This document shows, piece by piece, positions 1 through 6,646 of a stretch of DNA of 10,064 nt. The translations under genes and the position numbers were made by a program. Below the pieces are notes generated by a model. That model ran no database searches. It had not been told where the DNA came from and saw nothing but the letters and a program-made list of their open reading frames with translations. Numbering within the stretch: position 1 is the first letter of the stretch; every line of letters begins with the position of its first letter. This stretch comes from Promethearchaeota archaeon (GTDB taxonomy: Archaea; Asgardarchaeota; Lokiarchaeia; Sigynarchaeales; SOKP01). Location of the stretch: the NCBI GenBank assembly GCA_019057975.1, contig JAHLWJ010000159.1, positions 1-10,064 of the forward strand, read 5' to 3'.

Positions 1-7
1 GATTATT

Positions 8-886
8 TTACTCGAAAAGTAGGGTTCTTCCATCAAATATAGGTTTCATTCCTAACTGGGTGGCTTTTACTTGCATTTCCACCTCAGGGGGACCAATTTT
101 AAAGCGGCTGGCAGCATCGAGAATTTTAGGTAAAAGATGAATATCAGAGCTTGTATTGAGGAAAATCCCTTCCATATTCAAAACCCAATGAACCGCACGG
201 TCAATATCGATTTGATCCTTAAAGGGTTCGTACCATGTAGTCTGGGTCCTTTTTTTATCACCCCAAGGACGGCGTGCTAGAGATTTTATTGTCTGAACCG
301 CTACGTTACGATCTTTGCATAATTTCAAGAGGTTTTCAAAATCTGCAGCATATATAGGATTCTGCATCATCATATAGTTATATGGTAATAGAACTGTGTC
401 AAGCTCGAAGCGTTCCAAACTCCGAATGTGCATCGCAGCTACAGTATATCCATGACCTGTCACCCCAATATACTTTACAGAACCTTGCTCACGGGCTTCA
501 ACAAGGGCTTTTAAAGCACCGTCAGCGCCCATCACTTTATCCCAACTCCTTGGATCTGTTAAATTATGGAATTGTATCAAATCTATTGAAGAAACTTGTA
601 GTCGTTCGAGCGATTGTTCTATCTGCTTACGAGCATCTTTATAGGAGCGCCTAAATACTTTAGTGGCAAGGAAGAATTTATTGCGGTTTTTCTCCATCCA
701 AGGCCCAATACGTAATTCTGATTCACCGTACCCCGCAGCTGTGTCAATATGGTTAATTCCATATTTCAGGAGTACATCGAGCGTCTGATCTGCTTCTTCC
801 TGAGTTACATTACTCAGAGATGCAGCTCCAAAAATAGTTCGTGTACTCAAATGTCCTGTATTACCGAATTTTTGTTTAATGATCAT
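8..886 (-). CDS. Aldo/keto reductase family oxidoreductase
   Basis: Soluble NADPH-dependent oxidoreductase of the aldo/keto reductase superfamily, expected to be a TIM barrel that interconverts carbonyls and alcohols; the substrate cannot be told. Numbering from an upstream in-frame TTG at 901, the catalytic tetrad is visible as D53 and Y58 in [13 protein letters not shown]81 in LATKV and H112 in IQFHNL. I start the gene at the ATG at 886 (protein [14 protein letters not shown]...), because this gives the usual family N-terminus with FGNTG close to the start, leaving about 292 aa, a normal length for a single-domain member. There is no C-terminal 4Fe-4S ferredoxin-like extension. It lies 67 bases downstream of the acyl-CoA synthetase on the same strand and could be cotranscribed with it. 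Its G+C (32-50% in sampled lines, mostly above 43%) is clearly higher than its neighbours', which suggests recent transfer. Family assignment is secure; the role is not. Confidence 0.93.
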   Translation of the reverse strand: MIIKQKFGNTGHLSTRTIFGAASLSNVTQEEADQTLDVLLKYGINHIDTAAGYGESELRIGPWMEKNRNKFFLATKVFRRSYKDARKQIEQSLERLQVSSIDLIQFHNLTDPRSWDKVMGADGALKALVEAREQGSVKYIGVTGHGYTVAAMHIRSLERFELDTVLLPYNYMMMQNPIYAADFENLLKLCKDRNVAVQTIKSLARRPWGDKKRTQTTWYEPFKDQIDIDRAVHWVLNMEGIFLNTSSDIHLLPKILDAASRFKIGPPEVEMQVKATQLGMKPIFDGRTLLFE

Positions 887-953
887 ATTTATATCTACCA
901 ATTATTTCATTCATTTTCTAAAATAAATATTATCTCTCTTTTTATTTTGCACT

Positions 954-2813
954 TTAAAAATTATAATCTGCATTCAAAATTTTCGTATAAATTTCTTTTG
1001 TTAAAAGAGTATAATCAGAAGCATTAGGTAAAAGAACATATATCAGATCATTGAGTTTGGTTATGTCATATCCTTCCTTTTTTAAGCCTCCTTTTTGGAT
1101 TTTGAGAGTTGCTGTAGTCTCGAATTTCTCTGTGAAACGAATAAATTTTGGTACAGCATATTCAGGTAAAAATTTTTTTAGTAATTCTATAAAACCTCTA
1201 AAATCAAAATCTTCTGCGGAATTTGAATTAGTAATAATTGATGTCATTCCAGCGCGTCCTTCTGTATTTGGAATTTGAACACCATATGCAGTACTTGAGC
1301 TTATTTGCTTAAATAAATTAACTACAGATTCTACTTCTTCAGTTGAGACATTTTCGCCCTTCCATCTAAATGTATCACCCAAACGATCTACGAATTGGGC
1401 ATGTTCATATCCAATTTTGCGTAATAAATCACCTGTATTCATATACATATCTCCCTTTTCAAAAACATCGCGAAATATCTTTTTTTCATCCGCCTTTTTG
1501 TCAGTATACATATAAAAATACTGTGGATCTAGTTGACCTAAAAGAAGTCCTGCTTCACCAGGTTCAGTTCTTATCATACATCCATTTTCATCCCTAATAG
1601 GTTCATCTGCATCAATATCATATTTTACAATCGCATATTCTGATCCACAAAAGCCAACAGTACAGTCTAGATTATATCTATTTGCAAAATTTGGGCAAAA
1701 TCTCTCAGTAGCACCGTAAAATTCAAAGATTCTAGGAATTCCGAACCTTTTTTTGAAATCCATCCACATTTCATTACGTAAACCATTACCAACAATTTTT
1801 TTCACTTTATGTTTTCGGTCTGTTGGCTTAGGCGGTTGATTGTACAAATATCGGCAAATTTCTCCTATATAGTTAAAGGAAGTAGCTTTAAATTTAATAG
1901 CATCATCCCAGAATTTACTAGCACTAAATTTTCTTCGAATCGCCATAGCAGAACCGTGTCTAAGTGCTGCAGCATAAGCTACGTTAATCGCATTTGAATG
2001 AAATAGAGGTGTCGTGATATACATTACATCTTTTCGCTTCATTCCGACAACAGTGTCTCCCCAATAAAATGAAGCACCTACTGTATGACCATGTGTTATA
2101 ATAGCTGCTTTAGGAAGCCCAGTGGTTCCACTTGTAAAGATATAAGCATACGGATCTTTCGCTTGTAAATGAGGTGAAGTCGGGGGATTTATAGCCTCCT
2201 CATTTTTAACAAGTTCATAAAGATTTTTAGATCCTGAAGGGGGATCAATTTCACCTGTATCAGGTAAAAAATAGATGTGTTTTGATTGTTCTTCCGTTAA
2301 ATTGAGTTGGGTTCTTACATCTTCAAATGCCTCAATGAGTTCTTCTCCAATTATAAATACTTTTCCTGGAGCGTGTCTAATGCTATGGATTAACGGTTTT
2401 TCTCTTTGCTTTGTGTTAATTAAGGAAGATATAACGCCAATTTTTGCTAAACCAACTATTGTAAACAGAATTTCAGGTCGATTCATTAGATAAACGATTG
2501 CTACGTCTCCTTTTTTCAAACCTACTTTATTAAGAAAGAAATTGGCATATCGATTACACCATTCATTATATTCTTTATGTGTATATTTTTTCTCTTCAAA
2601 TAGAATGGCAGTTTTATCTGGGTATTTTTGGGCGTGTAATTCTGTACAAAGAGCAATGTTGAGGTTGGATTCAGGTGTCATTTCTAAACCTACCTTTATT
2701 GCTTTAGCCATTCTTCTTCGTTTATGAAGAGCAAACAACCAGGCTCTCATATAGTCTTTTTTTGTCAATAAATATTCATTCTTTGGATTCTTTCTATTAT
2801 TATTTTTTTTCAT
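954..2813 (-). CDS. FATP/VLACS-type (very) long-chain acyl-CoA synthetase
   Basis: Adenylate-forming enzyme that activates a fatty (or related) acid with ATP to an acyl-AMP and then to acyl-CoA; 619 aa. Motifs in order: phosphate-binding loop YIFTSGTTGLPKAAIITH (224-241), FEFYGATE (363-370), MNTGD (458-462), the hinge region DRLGDTFRWKGENVSTEEVE (476-495), and a C-terminal TATLKIQK (567-574) with the lysine(s) expected to assist adenylation. DTFRWKGENVST together with T-A-T-L-K-x-Q-K is the pattern of the FATP (SLC27)/very-long-chain acyl-CoA synthetase subgroup rather than ordinary FadD or acetyl-CoA synthetase. The first 40 residues are strongly basic (KKNNNRKNPKNEY..., HKRRRMAK) with a short hydrophobic stretch, so membrane association is possible, but no clear transmembrane helix is seen. 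The ATG at 2813 is preceded by a weak GAAGG. Chain length and physiological substrate (fatty acid, carnitine-like or other) cannot be told from sequence. Confidence 0.93.
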   Translation of the reverse strand: MKKNNNRKNPKNEYLLTKKDYMRAWLFALHKRRRMAKAIKVGLEMTPESNLNIALCTELHAQKYPDKTAILFEEKKYTHKEYNEWCNRYANFFLNKVGLKKGDVAIVYLMNRPEILFTIVGLAKIGVISSLINTKQREKPLIHSIRHAPGKVFIIGEELIEAFEDVRTQLNLTEEQSKHIYFLPDTGEIDPPSGSKNLYELVKNEEAINPPTSPHLQAKDPYAYIFTSGTTGLPKAAIITHGHTVGASFYWGDTVVGMKRKDVMYITTPLFHSNAINVAYAAALRHGSAMAIRRKFSASKFWDDAIKFKATSFNYIGEICRYLYNQPPKPTDRKHKVKKIVGNGLRNEMWMDFKKRFGIPRIFEFYGATERFCPNFANRYNLDCTVGFCGSEYAIVKYDIDADEPIRDENGCMIRTEPGEAGLLLGQLDPQYFYMYTDKKADEKKIFRDVFEKGDMYMNTGDLLRKIGYEHAQFVDRLGDTFRWKGENVSTEEVESVVNLFKQISSSTAYGVQIPNTEGRAGMTSIITNSNSAEDFDFRGFIELLKKFLPEYAVPKFIRFTEKFETTATLKIQKGGLKKEGYDITKLNDLIYVLLPNASDYTLLTKEIYTKILNADYNF

Positions 2814-2878
2814 ATACTCAACTCGCCTTCATTAATAGGAAGCCCTCTTTATCAACACTCTTTTATTTGCTTTAATTC

Positions 2879-2887
2879 TAATATAAA
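2879..2887 (-). promoter_or_regulatory. Candidate TATA box for the acyl-CoA synthetase gene
   Basis: On the minus strand this reads TTTATATTA inside a longer A/T run. With the archaeal TATA-to-start distance of about 26 bases, transcription would begin near 2857, leaving a leader of about 44 bases with a weak GAAGG just before the ATG. The whole 284-base region between the two divergent genes is very AT-rich, so chance TATA-like sequences are expected. Confidence 0.3.
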
Positions 2888-3006
2888 AAAAAATATTACT
2901 TTTCTAAAAAACTCTAATAATATATTAATTAAATGACATTTTTGGAATAAATTAAACATTTAATGAAATATTCAAACTAATTATTAAGAAATAATTTTAT
3001 TTGAAG

Positions 3007-3030
3007 TTCGCAAAAAAATATATTGGCGAA
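3007..3030. repeat. Short inverted repeat flanking a TATA-like core, upstream of the 499-aa gene
   Basis: TTCGC (3007-3011) and GCGAA (3026-3030) form a perfect 5-base inverted repeat around an A/T core ending in AAATATATT. The GC-containing arms stand out in a nearly pure A/T region, and the core could serve as a TATA box for the gene starting at 3098 (start near 3044, leader about 54 bases). A factor bound to both arms would mask the core. Arms this short can arise by chance. Confidence 0.25.
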
Positions 3031-3097
3031 AAGTTATTAAATACTTAAAGAGAAATATTTAGCTGAAAATTAAAATAAATAAATCAAGTAGTCCTTT

Positions 3098-4597
3098 ATG
3101 AGCGAAGAAGAAAAGTTTAGCGCAATAATTCAAGAAATTAAAGAGATATTTTTGTCTTTAACCCAAGGGGAACCGAGCCCAGATGATGAAATTGAGGCCC
3201 GAGCAGCTCTAATTGAAAAAATTCAAAATTTAAAAGAAGTAAATGCTTTTCAAGTTGGAGCAAATATGCGTCTGTTCGAAGATACTCTTACTAAATTGGA
3301 AAATTGGGATACGCTTGATTTATGGTTTACAGAGTCAGAATTGCCTAAAGAAATTAAAAAAATTATAAATATCACAGAGCAATTACCGGTAGTTGAAGAA
3401 AAAGAGGAAACGAAGGAGGAATTTAGGAAACAAGCACAATCTGATTTGGATTCAGTGAAAATTGATATAAATGAGATTGTTGATCAAGTATCTGATAAAT
3501 TTAAGGGTGAAATAGATGACCTTAAACAAAAAATTGAATTTTTAAAGCATGAATTAGACGTTAAGGATGAAAATCTTCATAGATCAAAAAGAGTCGTTAA
3601 AAAAATTACACCTAGAAAAGACGTAAAACTACCTCCACCAAAAATAAAGATACCTGTCATTAGAAAACCTGCTGTGATACCTCAAGTTAAGGGACCAAAT
3701 AAAATAGAAGTTGAAAAAAGCAAAGAAAAAATAGGAGTTAAGTCGATCGAAGAAGTTAAGGCAAAAATAGAGAGAGAAATAGAAAAATTAAAACCTACTC
3801 CTCCCATTGAAGAAAAACCGAAAATATATGATGAGATGCAGGAGGAAGCAAAATCAGTTTTAAATATTCTTGAAGAAATCGAGCCTTCTCCAAGCTCCAC
3901 TCAACTTGAAATAAGTATAGATTCATCTAAAGAACCTACATCAATCTTAGATATACTTGACGAACAAAAAACTGTTCCAAAAGTAATGGAACCAAGCATC
4001 GTCGGGGATAAAACTGAGCATTCAAGAAAACCTCCAATAATTACCGAGGTTTCACTTGTCGAAGAAGAACAAAAAGGAACAACACCATTTATTCCTAAAA
4101 AGCCGAAAATTACAACTGTAAGTGTAGAAGAAATTGAGACTGAAGAAATTAAGTCAAGTGGAAAGAATTTATTTGATGTTTTTTCTTCAGTTGGAAGTAA
4201 GCCAGTTGAGAAAACCTCAACACCTCTAGAATTACCCCGTTTAGAACCTAAAAAAGAAAAAAATAAGAAAGAAGTTAAAAAGAAAAAAAAAGAAATTGAC
4301 GCAATGCCTTTCATTGATTTTGGTTCTGGTGGGCCAGAAATAGGTACTCAAGAAGAATCTACTTCAATTAGTTCAGAAGAATTACCTACAGATAAAGATA
4401 CTCTATATCAAGAATTAATAGCGCTTGAAGGAAGACGATACTCGCTGGAAAAGAATTTTAAAGAGGTAGAAAAGAGTTACAATATGGGATCCATTGACGA
4501 TTTAGACTATAAAAATCGAAGTGATGATCTTAATAGTAAATTAGATGAAATAACTTCTCGAATTAACAAGATAAGAAGAGTAATAGCAAGTATGTAA
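3098..4597 (+). CDS. Unknown charged coiled-coil/disordered protein with C-terminal helical hairpin
   Basis: I do not recognise this 499-aa protein. Residues 1-95 look like a small helical domain (two tryptophans, W70 and W76). Residues 100-165 are acidic and heptad-like, a probable coiled coil. Residues 170-430 are low-complexity, rich in Lys, Glu, Pro and Ser, and probably disordered, with proline clusters such as LPPPKIKIPVIRKP (178-191). Within this linker three short hydrophobic motifs recur: SVLNILEE (253-260), SILDILDE (282-289) and NLFDVFSS (357-364); MPFIDFGS (403-410) may be a weaker fourth. A lysine tract (385-399) precedes the last part. Residues 435-499 form a predicted helical hairpin with the turn at YNMGSIDDLDY (461-471), ending in INKIRRVI. 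There is no signal peptide or membrane segment, so it is probably cytosolic. The architecture suits a scaffold or adaptor, which is inference. It stands alone, converging with nadE over a 22-base gap. Start ATG at 3098; TTAAAATAAAT lies about 25 bases upstream. Confidence 0.85.
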   Translation: MSEEEKFSAIIQEIKEIFLSLTQGEPSPDDEIEARAALIEKIQNLKEVNAFQVGANMRLFEDTLTKLENWDTLDLWFTESELPKEIKKIINITEQLPVVEEKEETKEEFRKQAQSDLDSVKIDINEIVDQVSDKFKGEIDDLKQKIEFLKHELDVKDENLHRSKRVVKKITPRKDVKLPPPKIKIPVIRKPAVIPQVKGPNKIEVEKSKEKIGVKSIEEVKAKIEREIEKLKPTPPIEEKPKIYDEMQEEAKSVLNILEEIEPSPSSTQLEISIDSSKEPTSILDILDEQKTVPKVMEPSIVGDKTEHSRKPPIITEVSLVEEEQKGTTPFIPKKPKITTVSVEEIETEEIKSSGKNLFDVFSSVGSKPVEKTSTPLELPRLEPKKEKNKKEVKKKKKEIDAMPFIDFGSGGPEIGTQEESTSISSEELPTDKDTLYQELIALEGRRYSLEKNFKEVEKSYNMGSIDDLDYKNRSDDLNSKLDEITSRINKIRRVIASM

Positions 4598-4619
4598 AAA
4601 ATATTTAGCTATATCAGAT

Positions 4620-5378
4620 TTATCCTATTTTATAAATTGGTGGCATTTTTAGTTTATGTTGCGATGATCTCATCATTTTCTTGACTTTTTCTATGTCGTT
4701 TCTATTGAGATCATTTAAATCTAAGTTATGATCTATCCTATATATTATTTCATCTAATAAATCGTATTTCATACCTATTTCACCCTCATCTGTTTGGCCT
4801 TCCCATAATCCTGCTGAAGGTGGTTTATTGATGATATTTTCAGGAATGCTTAATTTTTTCGCAATTTCTCTTACTTCATATTTATAAAGACCTCCTAAAG
4901 GTTCGATATCAACTCCGCCATCTCCATATTTTGTAAAATACCCTATTGCTAATTCGGATCTATTTCCTGTTCCTCCAATCAAATAATTTCCCTTAGATTG
5001 TGCCATAAAATACCATGTTACCATCCTTAATCGAGCTTTTAAATTTGCTTTTGCGAGGTTATTTGATTCAATAAGATTTGCAGTTATTTTCATAATTTCT
5101 TCATAAACAGATGACAAATCAAAGATTATAAATTCTATTCCTAACCGGGCTGCTAATAATTTAGCATCACTCAAATCTTTAGGATTTGATAAACAAGGTA
5201 AACCCAAACCTATTACTGCATCCTTTCCTATTGCGTTAGCGCATAAAGTTGAAGTCACAGCACTATCAATACCTCCACTTATCCCAACAACAATTCCATC
5301 AGCATTGGCAGACTTACAATAATCGCTTATCCATTCTTGAATTTCAGAAATTATTCGATCATAATCTAATTTCCGCAT
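4620..5378 (-). CDS. nadE: NH3-dependent NAD+ synthetase
   Basis: Last step of NAD biosynthesis: adenylates nicotinic acid adenine dinucleotide with ATP and amidates it to NAD+. Counting from an in-frame TTG at 5390, the PP-loop SGGIDS is at 38-43, followed by IGGTGNRSELAIGYFTKYGD (138-157), EPLGGLYK (163-170), PPSAGLWEGQTDEGEIG (190-206) and RSSQHKLKMPP (241-251), all conserved blocks of NadE. There is no N-terminal nitrilase-type glutaminase domain, so ammonia is the expected nitrogen donor unless a separate amidotransferase supplies it. I prefer the ATG at 5378 (protein MRKLDYDRI..., about 252 aa), because a TATA-like box is centred about 25 bases upstream of it, as for a leaderless archaeal message. 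Length is typical of archaeal and short bacterial NadE. Convergent with the 499-aa gene, head-to-head with the 136-aa gene. Confidence 0.95.
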   Translation of the reverse strand: MRKLDYDRIISEIQEWISDYCKSANADGIVVGISGGIDSAVTSTLCANAIGKDAVIGLGLPCLSNPKDLSDAKLLAARLGIEFIIFDLSSVYEEIMKITANLIESNNLAKANLKARLRMVTWYFMAQSKGNYLIGGTGNRSELAIGYFTKYGDGGVDIEPLGGLYKYEVREIAKKLSIPENIINKPPSAGLWEGQTDEGEIGMKYDLLDEIIYRIDHNLDLNDLNRNDIEKVKKMMRSSQHKLKMPPIYKIG

Positions 5379-5399
5379 ATTATTTTTCAATTATTCTTT

Positions 5400-5407
5400 T
5401 ATTTAAA
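5400..5407 (-). promoter_or_regulatory. Candidate TATA box for nadE (leaderless geometry)
   Basis: Reads TTTAAATA on the minus strand. Its centre is about 25-26 bases upstream of the ATG at 5378, the spacing expected if transcription begins at or next to the start codon. This supports ATG 5378 over TTG 5390. AT-rich context lowers specificity. Confidence 0.45.
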
Positions 5408-5497
5408 ATTCTTTTAATATAATTATTGCTAAAAGCTAAGATTAAAATAGAAATTTTAAAATTATAAAATTAGAAAAATCTTCTTAATTAACCAAAG

Positions 5498-5508
5498 TTT
5501 AATATAAA
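5498..5508 (+). promoter_or_regulatory. Candidate TATA box for the 136-aa gene
   Basis: TTTAATATAAA centred about 25-26 bases upstream of the ATG at 5528, again matching leaderless geometry. An AGAGGA (5512-5517), 10 bases before the ATG, could instead be a Shine-Dalgarno site if transcription starts further up, for example from the A/T element near 5455-5468. The two readings are mutually exclusive for a given transcript. Confidence 0.45.
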
Positions 5509-5527
5509 CCTAGAGGAATGATATGGT

Positions 5528-5938
5528 ATGAGTGAGGAATTTAAAGCAATTGTGGATTCATCCTACGATAAAGGAACACCTTTTTGGCTTTATACAAATG
5601 ATTACATTTTTGGAATGATCCCAACAGATAATGATCGTTGGATTGAGGTTTCCTACACTTTTGAAGAACCAGATGAGCCATTCTTCAAAACCGAAAGAAA
5701 TGCAGATTTATCATTTCAATTTCTCCTTGAGGAAGTTGAAAAGGGAGTATCGTTCTATGTTGAGGATTTAAAAGTTCCATTATTGAAAGAGTTCGAGACT
5801 ACTCTTGAAGGTAAATCTGGAACTGACAAAATGAATTCGATTATATCTGAGTTAATTGGCAATTCAGCTAAATATTCAGATAATCTTCCAATTATAAAAA
5901 GTAAAGATCAACTTAACATATTAAAAGAAAAGGTTTAA
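5528..5938 (+). CDS. Hypothetical protein, 136 aa, unknown family
   Basis: Not recognised. The N-terminal half (1-60) is rich in aromatic residues and alternates hydrophobic and polar residues (GTPFWLYTNDYIFGMIP, RWIEVSYTFEEPDEPFF), suggesting a beta-rich fold. Residues 60-110 look helical (LSFQFLLEEVEKG, MNSIISELIG) and the tail is charged. It is acidic overall, with no cysteine, no histidine, no signal peptide and no membrane segment. Its good start context (TATA-like box plus AGAGGA) and the intact frame support a real gene. It shares a 150-base divergent promoter region with nadE, so co-regulation is possible but unproven. It converges with the 163-aa gene across a 25-base gap. Confidence 0.75.
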   Translation: MSEEFKAIVDSSYDKGTPFWLYTNDYIFGMIPTDNDRWIEVSYTFEEPDEPFFKTERNADLSFQFLLEEVEKGVSFYVEDLKVPLLKEFETTLEGKSGTDKMNSIISELIGNSAKYSDNLPIIKSKDQLNILKEKV

Positions 5939-5963
5939 TACTTAATTGAAGAACTTTGAAAAA

Positions 5964-6455
5964 TTAAATATACAAGTTCTTTCTCTGAGGGTATTTTTTA
6001 ATAAAAGCCTCATCGACTCTACGACGAAGCTGGTAACCCAGATTTGCATCTTTCTCATTAATTATTTTCTTTATGTAGTCTCCTTTTTCTTGTGAGTATT
6101 TTTCTATTCCAGATGCTATAACACTTTTGTTTTCTTTTATTGGAACAACCATCCCAAAGAATCGAAGCATGTCGTTTGGAGACATTTTTTTTCCTACTCT
6201 TTCATCAATATCTTTATCAAGATTCCTAACCACTGTACCCATTGACAATGCTGAAAATGGGCTTAATTGTTTTGATTTCAACCAAAAGTGATTAGGCTTT
6301 TTTGATATGATTGTATCTGAGTTTCCGTCTCTATCTTTTGAGCCTATCACTCTCCAATCTTTTGGGTCATCCTTATATTTTTTCAACATTCGTTTAGCTA
6401 TAACACTGATTGGGGCAACTCCGTAATAATCCTGTTCTTCTTCGTTATCAGTCAT
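5964..6455 (-). CDS. Hypothetical protein, 163 aa, unknown family
   Basis: Not recognised. The N-terminus is acidic (TDNEEEQDYYG) and the rest basic. Visible segments are VIAKRMLKKYKDDPKDWRVI (18-37), SKDRDGNSDTIISKKPNHFW (39-58), SPFSALSMGTVVRNLDKDID (65-84), SPNDMLRFFGMVVPIKE (92-108) and a basic C-terminal helix ending QLRRRVDEAFIKKYPQRK (142-159). No cysteine, signal peptide or membrane segment is present, so it is cytosolic and, from its charge, could touch nucleic acid or a membrane; that is speculation. I see no PD-(D/E)xK or HNH nuclease motif. It is divergent from the DNA methyltransferase, with a 191-base shared upstream region containing TATA-like elements on both strands (for example TTTTTATA at 6485-6492 on the minus strand). 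Confidence 0.75.
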   Translation of the reverse strand: MTDNEEEQDYYGVAPISVIAKRMLKKYKDDPKDWRVIGSKDRDGNSDTIISKKPNHFWLKSKQLSPFSALSMGTVVRNLDKDIDERVGKKMSPNDMLRFFGMVVPIKENKSVIASGIEKYSQEKGDYIKKIINEKDANLGYQLRRRVDEAFIKKYPQRKNLYI

Positions 6456-6601
6456 AGTCTCTATAATATAAAGTAATAATAACTATAAAAATGTAAAGAA
6501 AATACTGTATGAACAATAAAATATTTTAAATTGAAAAATAAAGGTGATAAGTAACAGAATCTTAAAATTTTTAAAGCATAGATTGCATCAAATTCATTTA
6601 A

Positions 6602-6609
6602 TTATATAT
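6602..6609 (+). promoter_or_regulatory. Candidate TATA box for the DNA methyltransferase gene
   Basis: TTATATAT inside a longer A/T run. Expected transcription start is near 6631, giving a leader of about 15 bases before the ATG at 6647. No Shine-Dalgarno site is visible directly before the start. The region is AT-rich, so confidence is low. Confidence 0.3.
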
Positions 6610-6646
6610 TTTCCCCAAAAAATTCTGGTTATACTTAGATTATAAA

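Noticed and set aside
887..901. In-frame TTG start at 901 for the aldo/keto reductase
   Set aside because: It adds only five residues before a normal family N-terminus that begins at the ATG at 886.
382..2727. Plus-strand open frames opposite the aldo/keto reductase and acyl-CoA synthetase
   Set aside because: They lie wholly or largely within well-supported genes on the other strand and show no recognisable protein features.
2979..2996. AATTATT/AATAATT hairpin in the divergent region
   Set aside because: Pure A/T inverted repeat in A/T-rich DNA, with no positional link to a gene end; likely chance.
3850..4190. Clathrin-box-like reading of the repeated linker motifs in the 499-aa protein
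   Set aside because: The motifs do not fit the canonical L-hydrophobic-x-hydrophobic-acidic order; only the repeat itself is reported.
3682..4314. Two antisense open frames opposite the 499-aa gene
   Set aside because: Their Ser/Phe-rich composition is what the complement of a Lys/Glu-rich gene produces; no start context or domain is seen.
5379..5390. In-frame TTG start at 5390 for nadE
   Set aside because: The ATG four codons in has a TATA-like box at leaderless spacing; the TTG would add four low-complexity residues.
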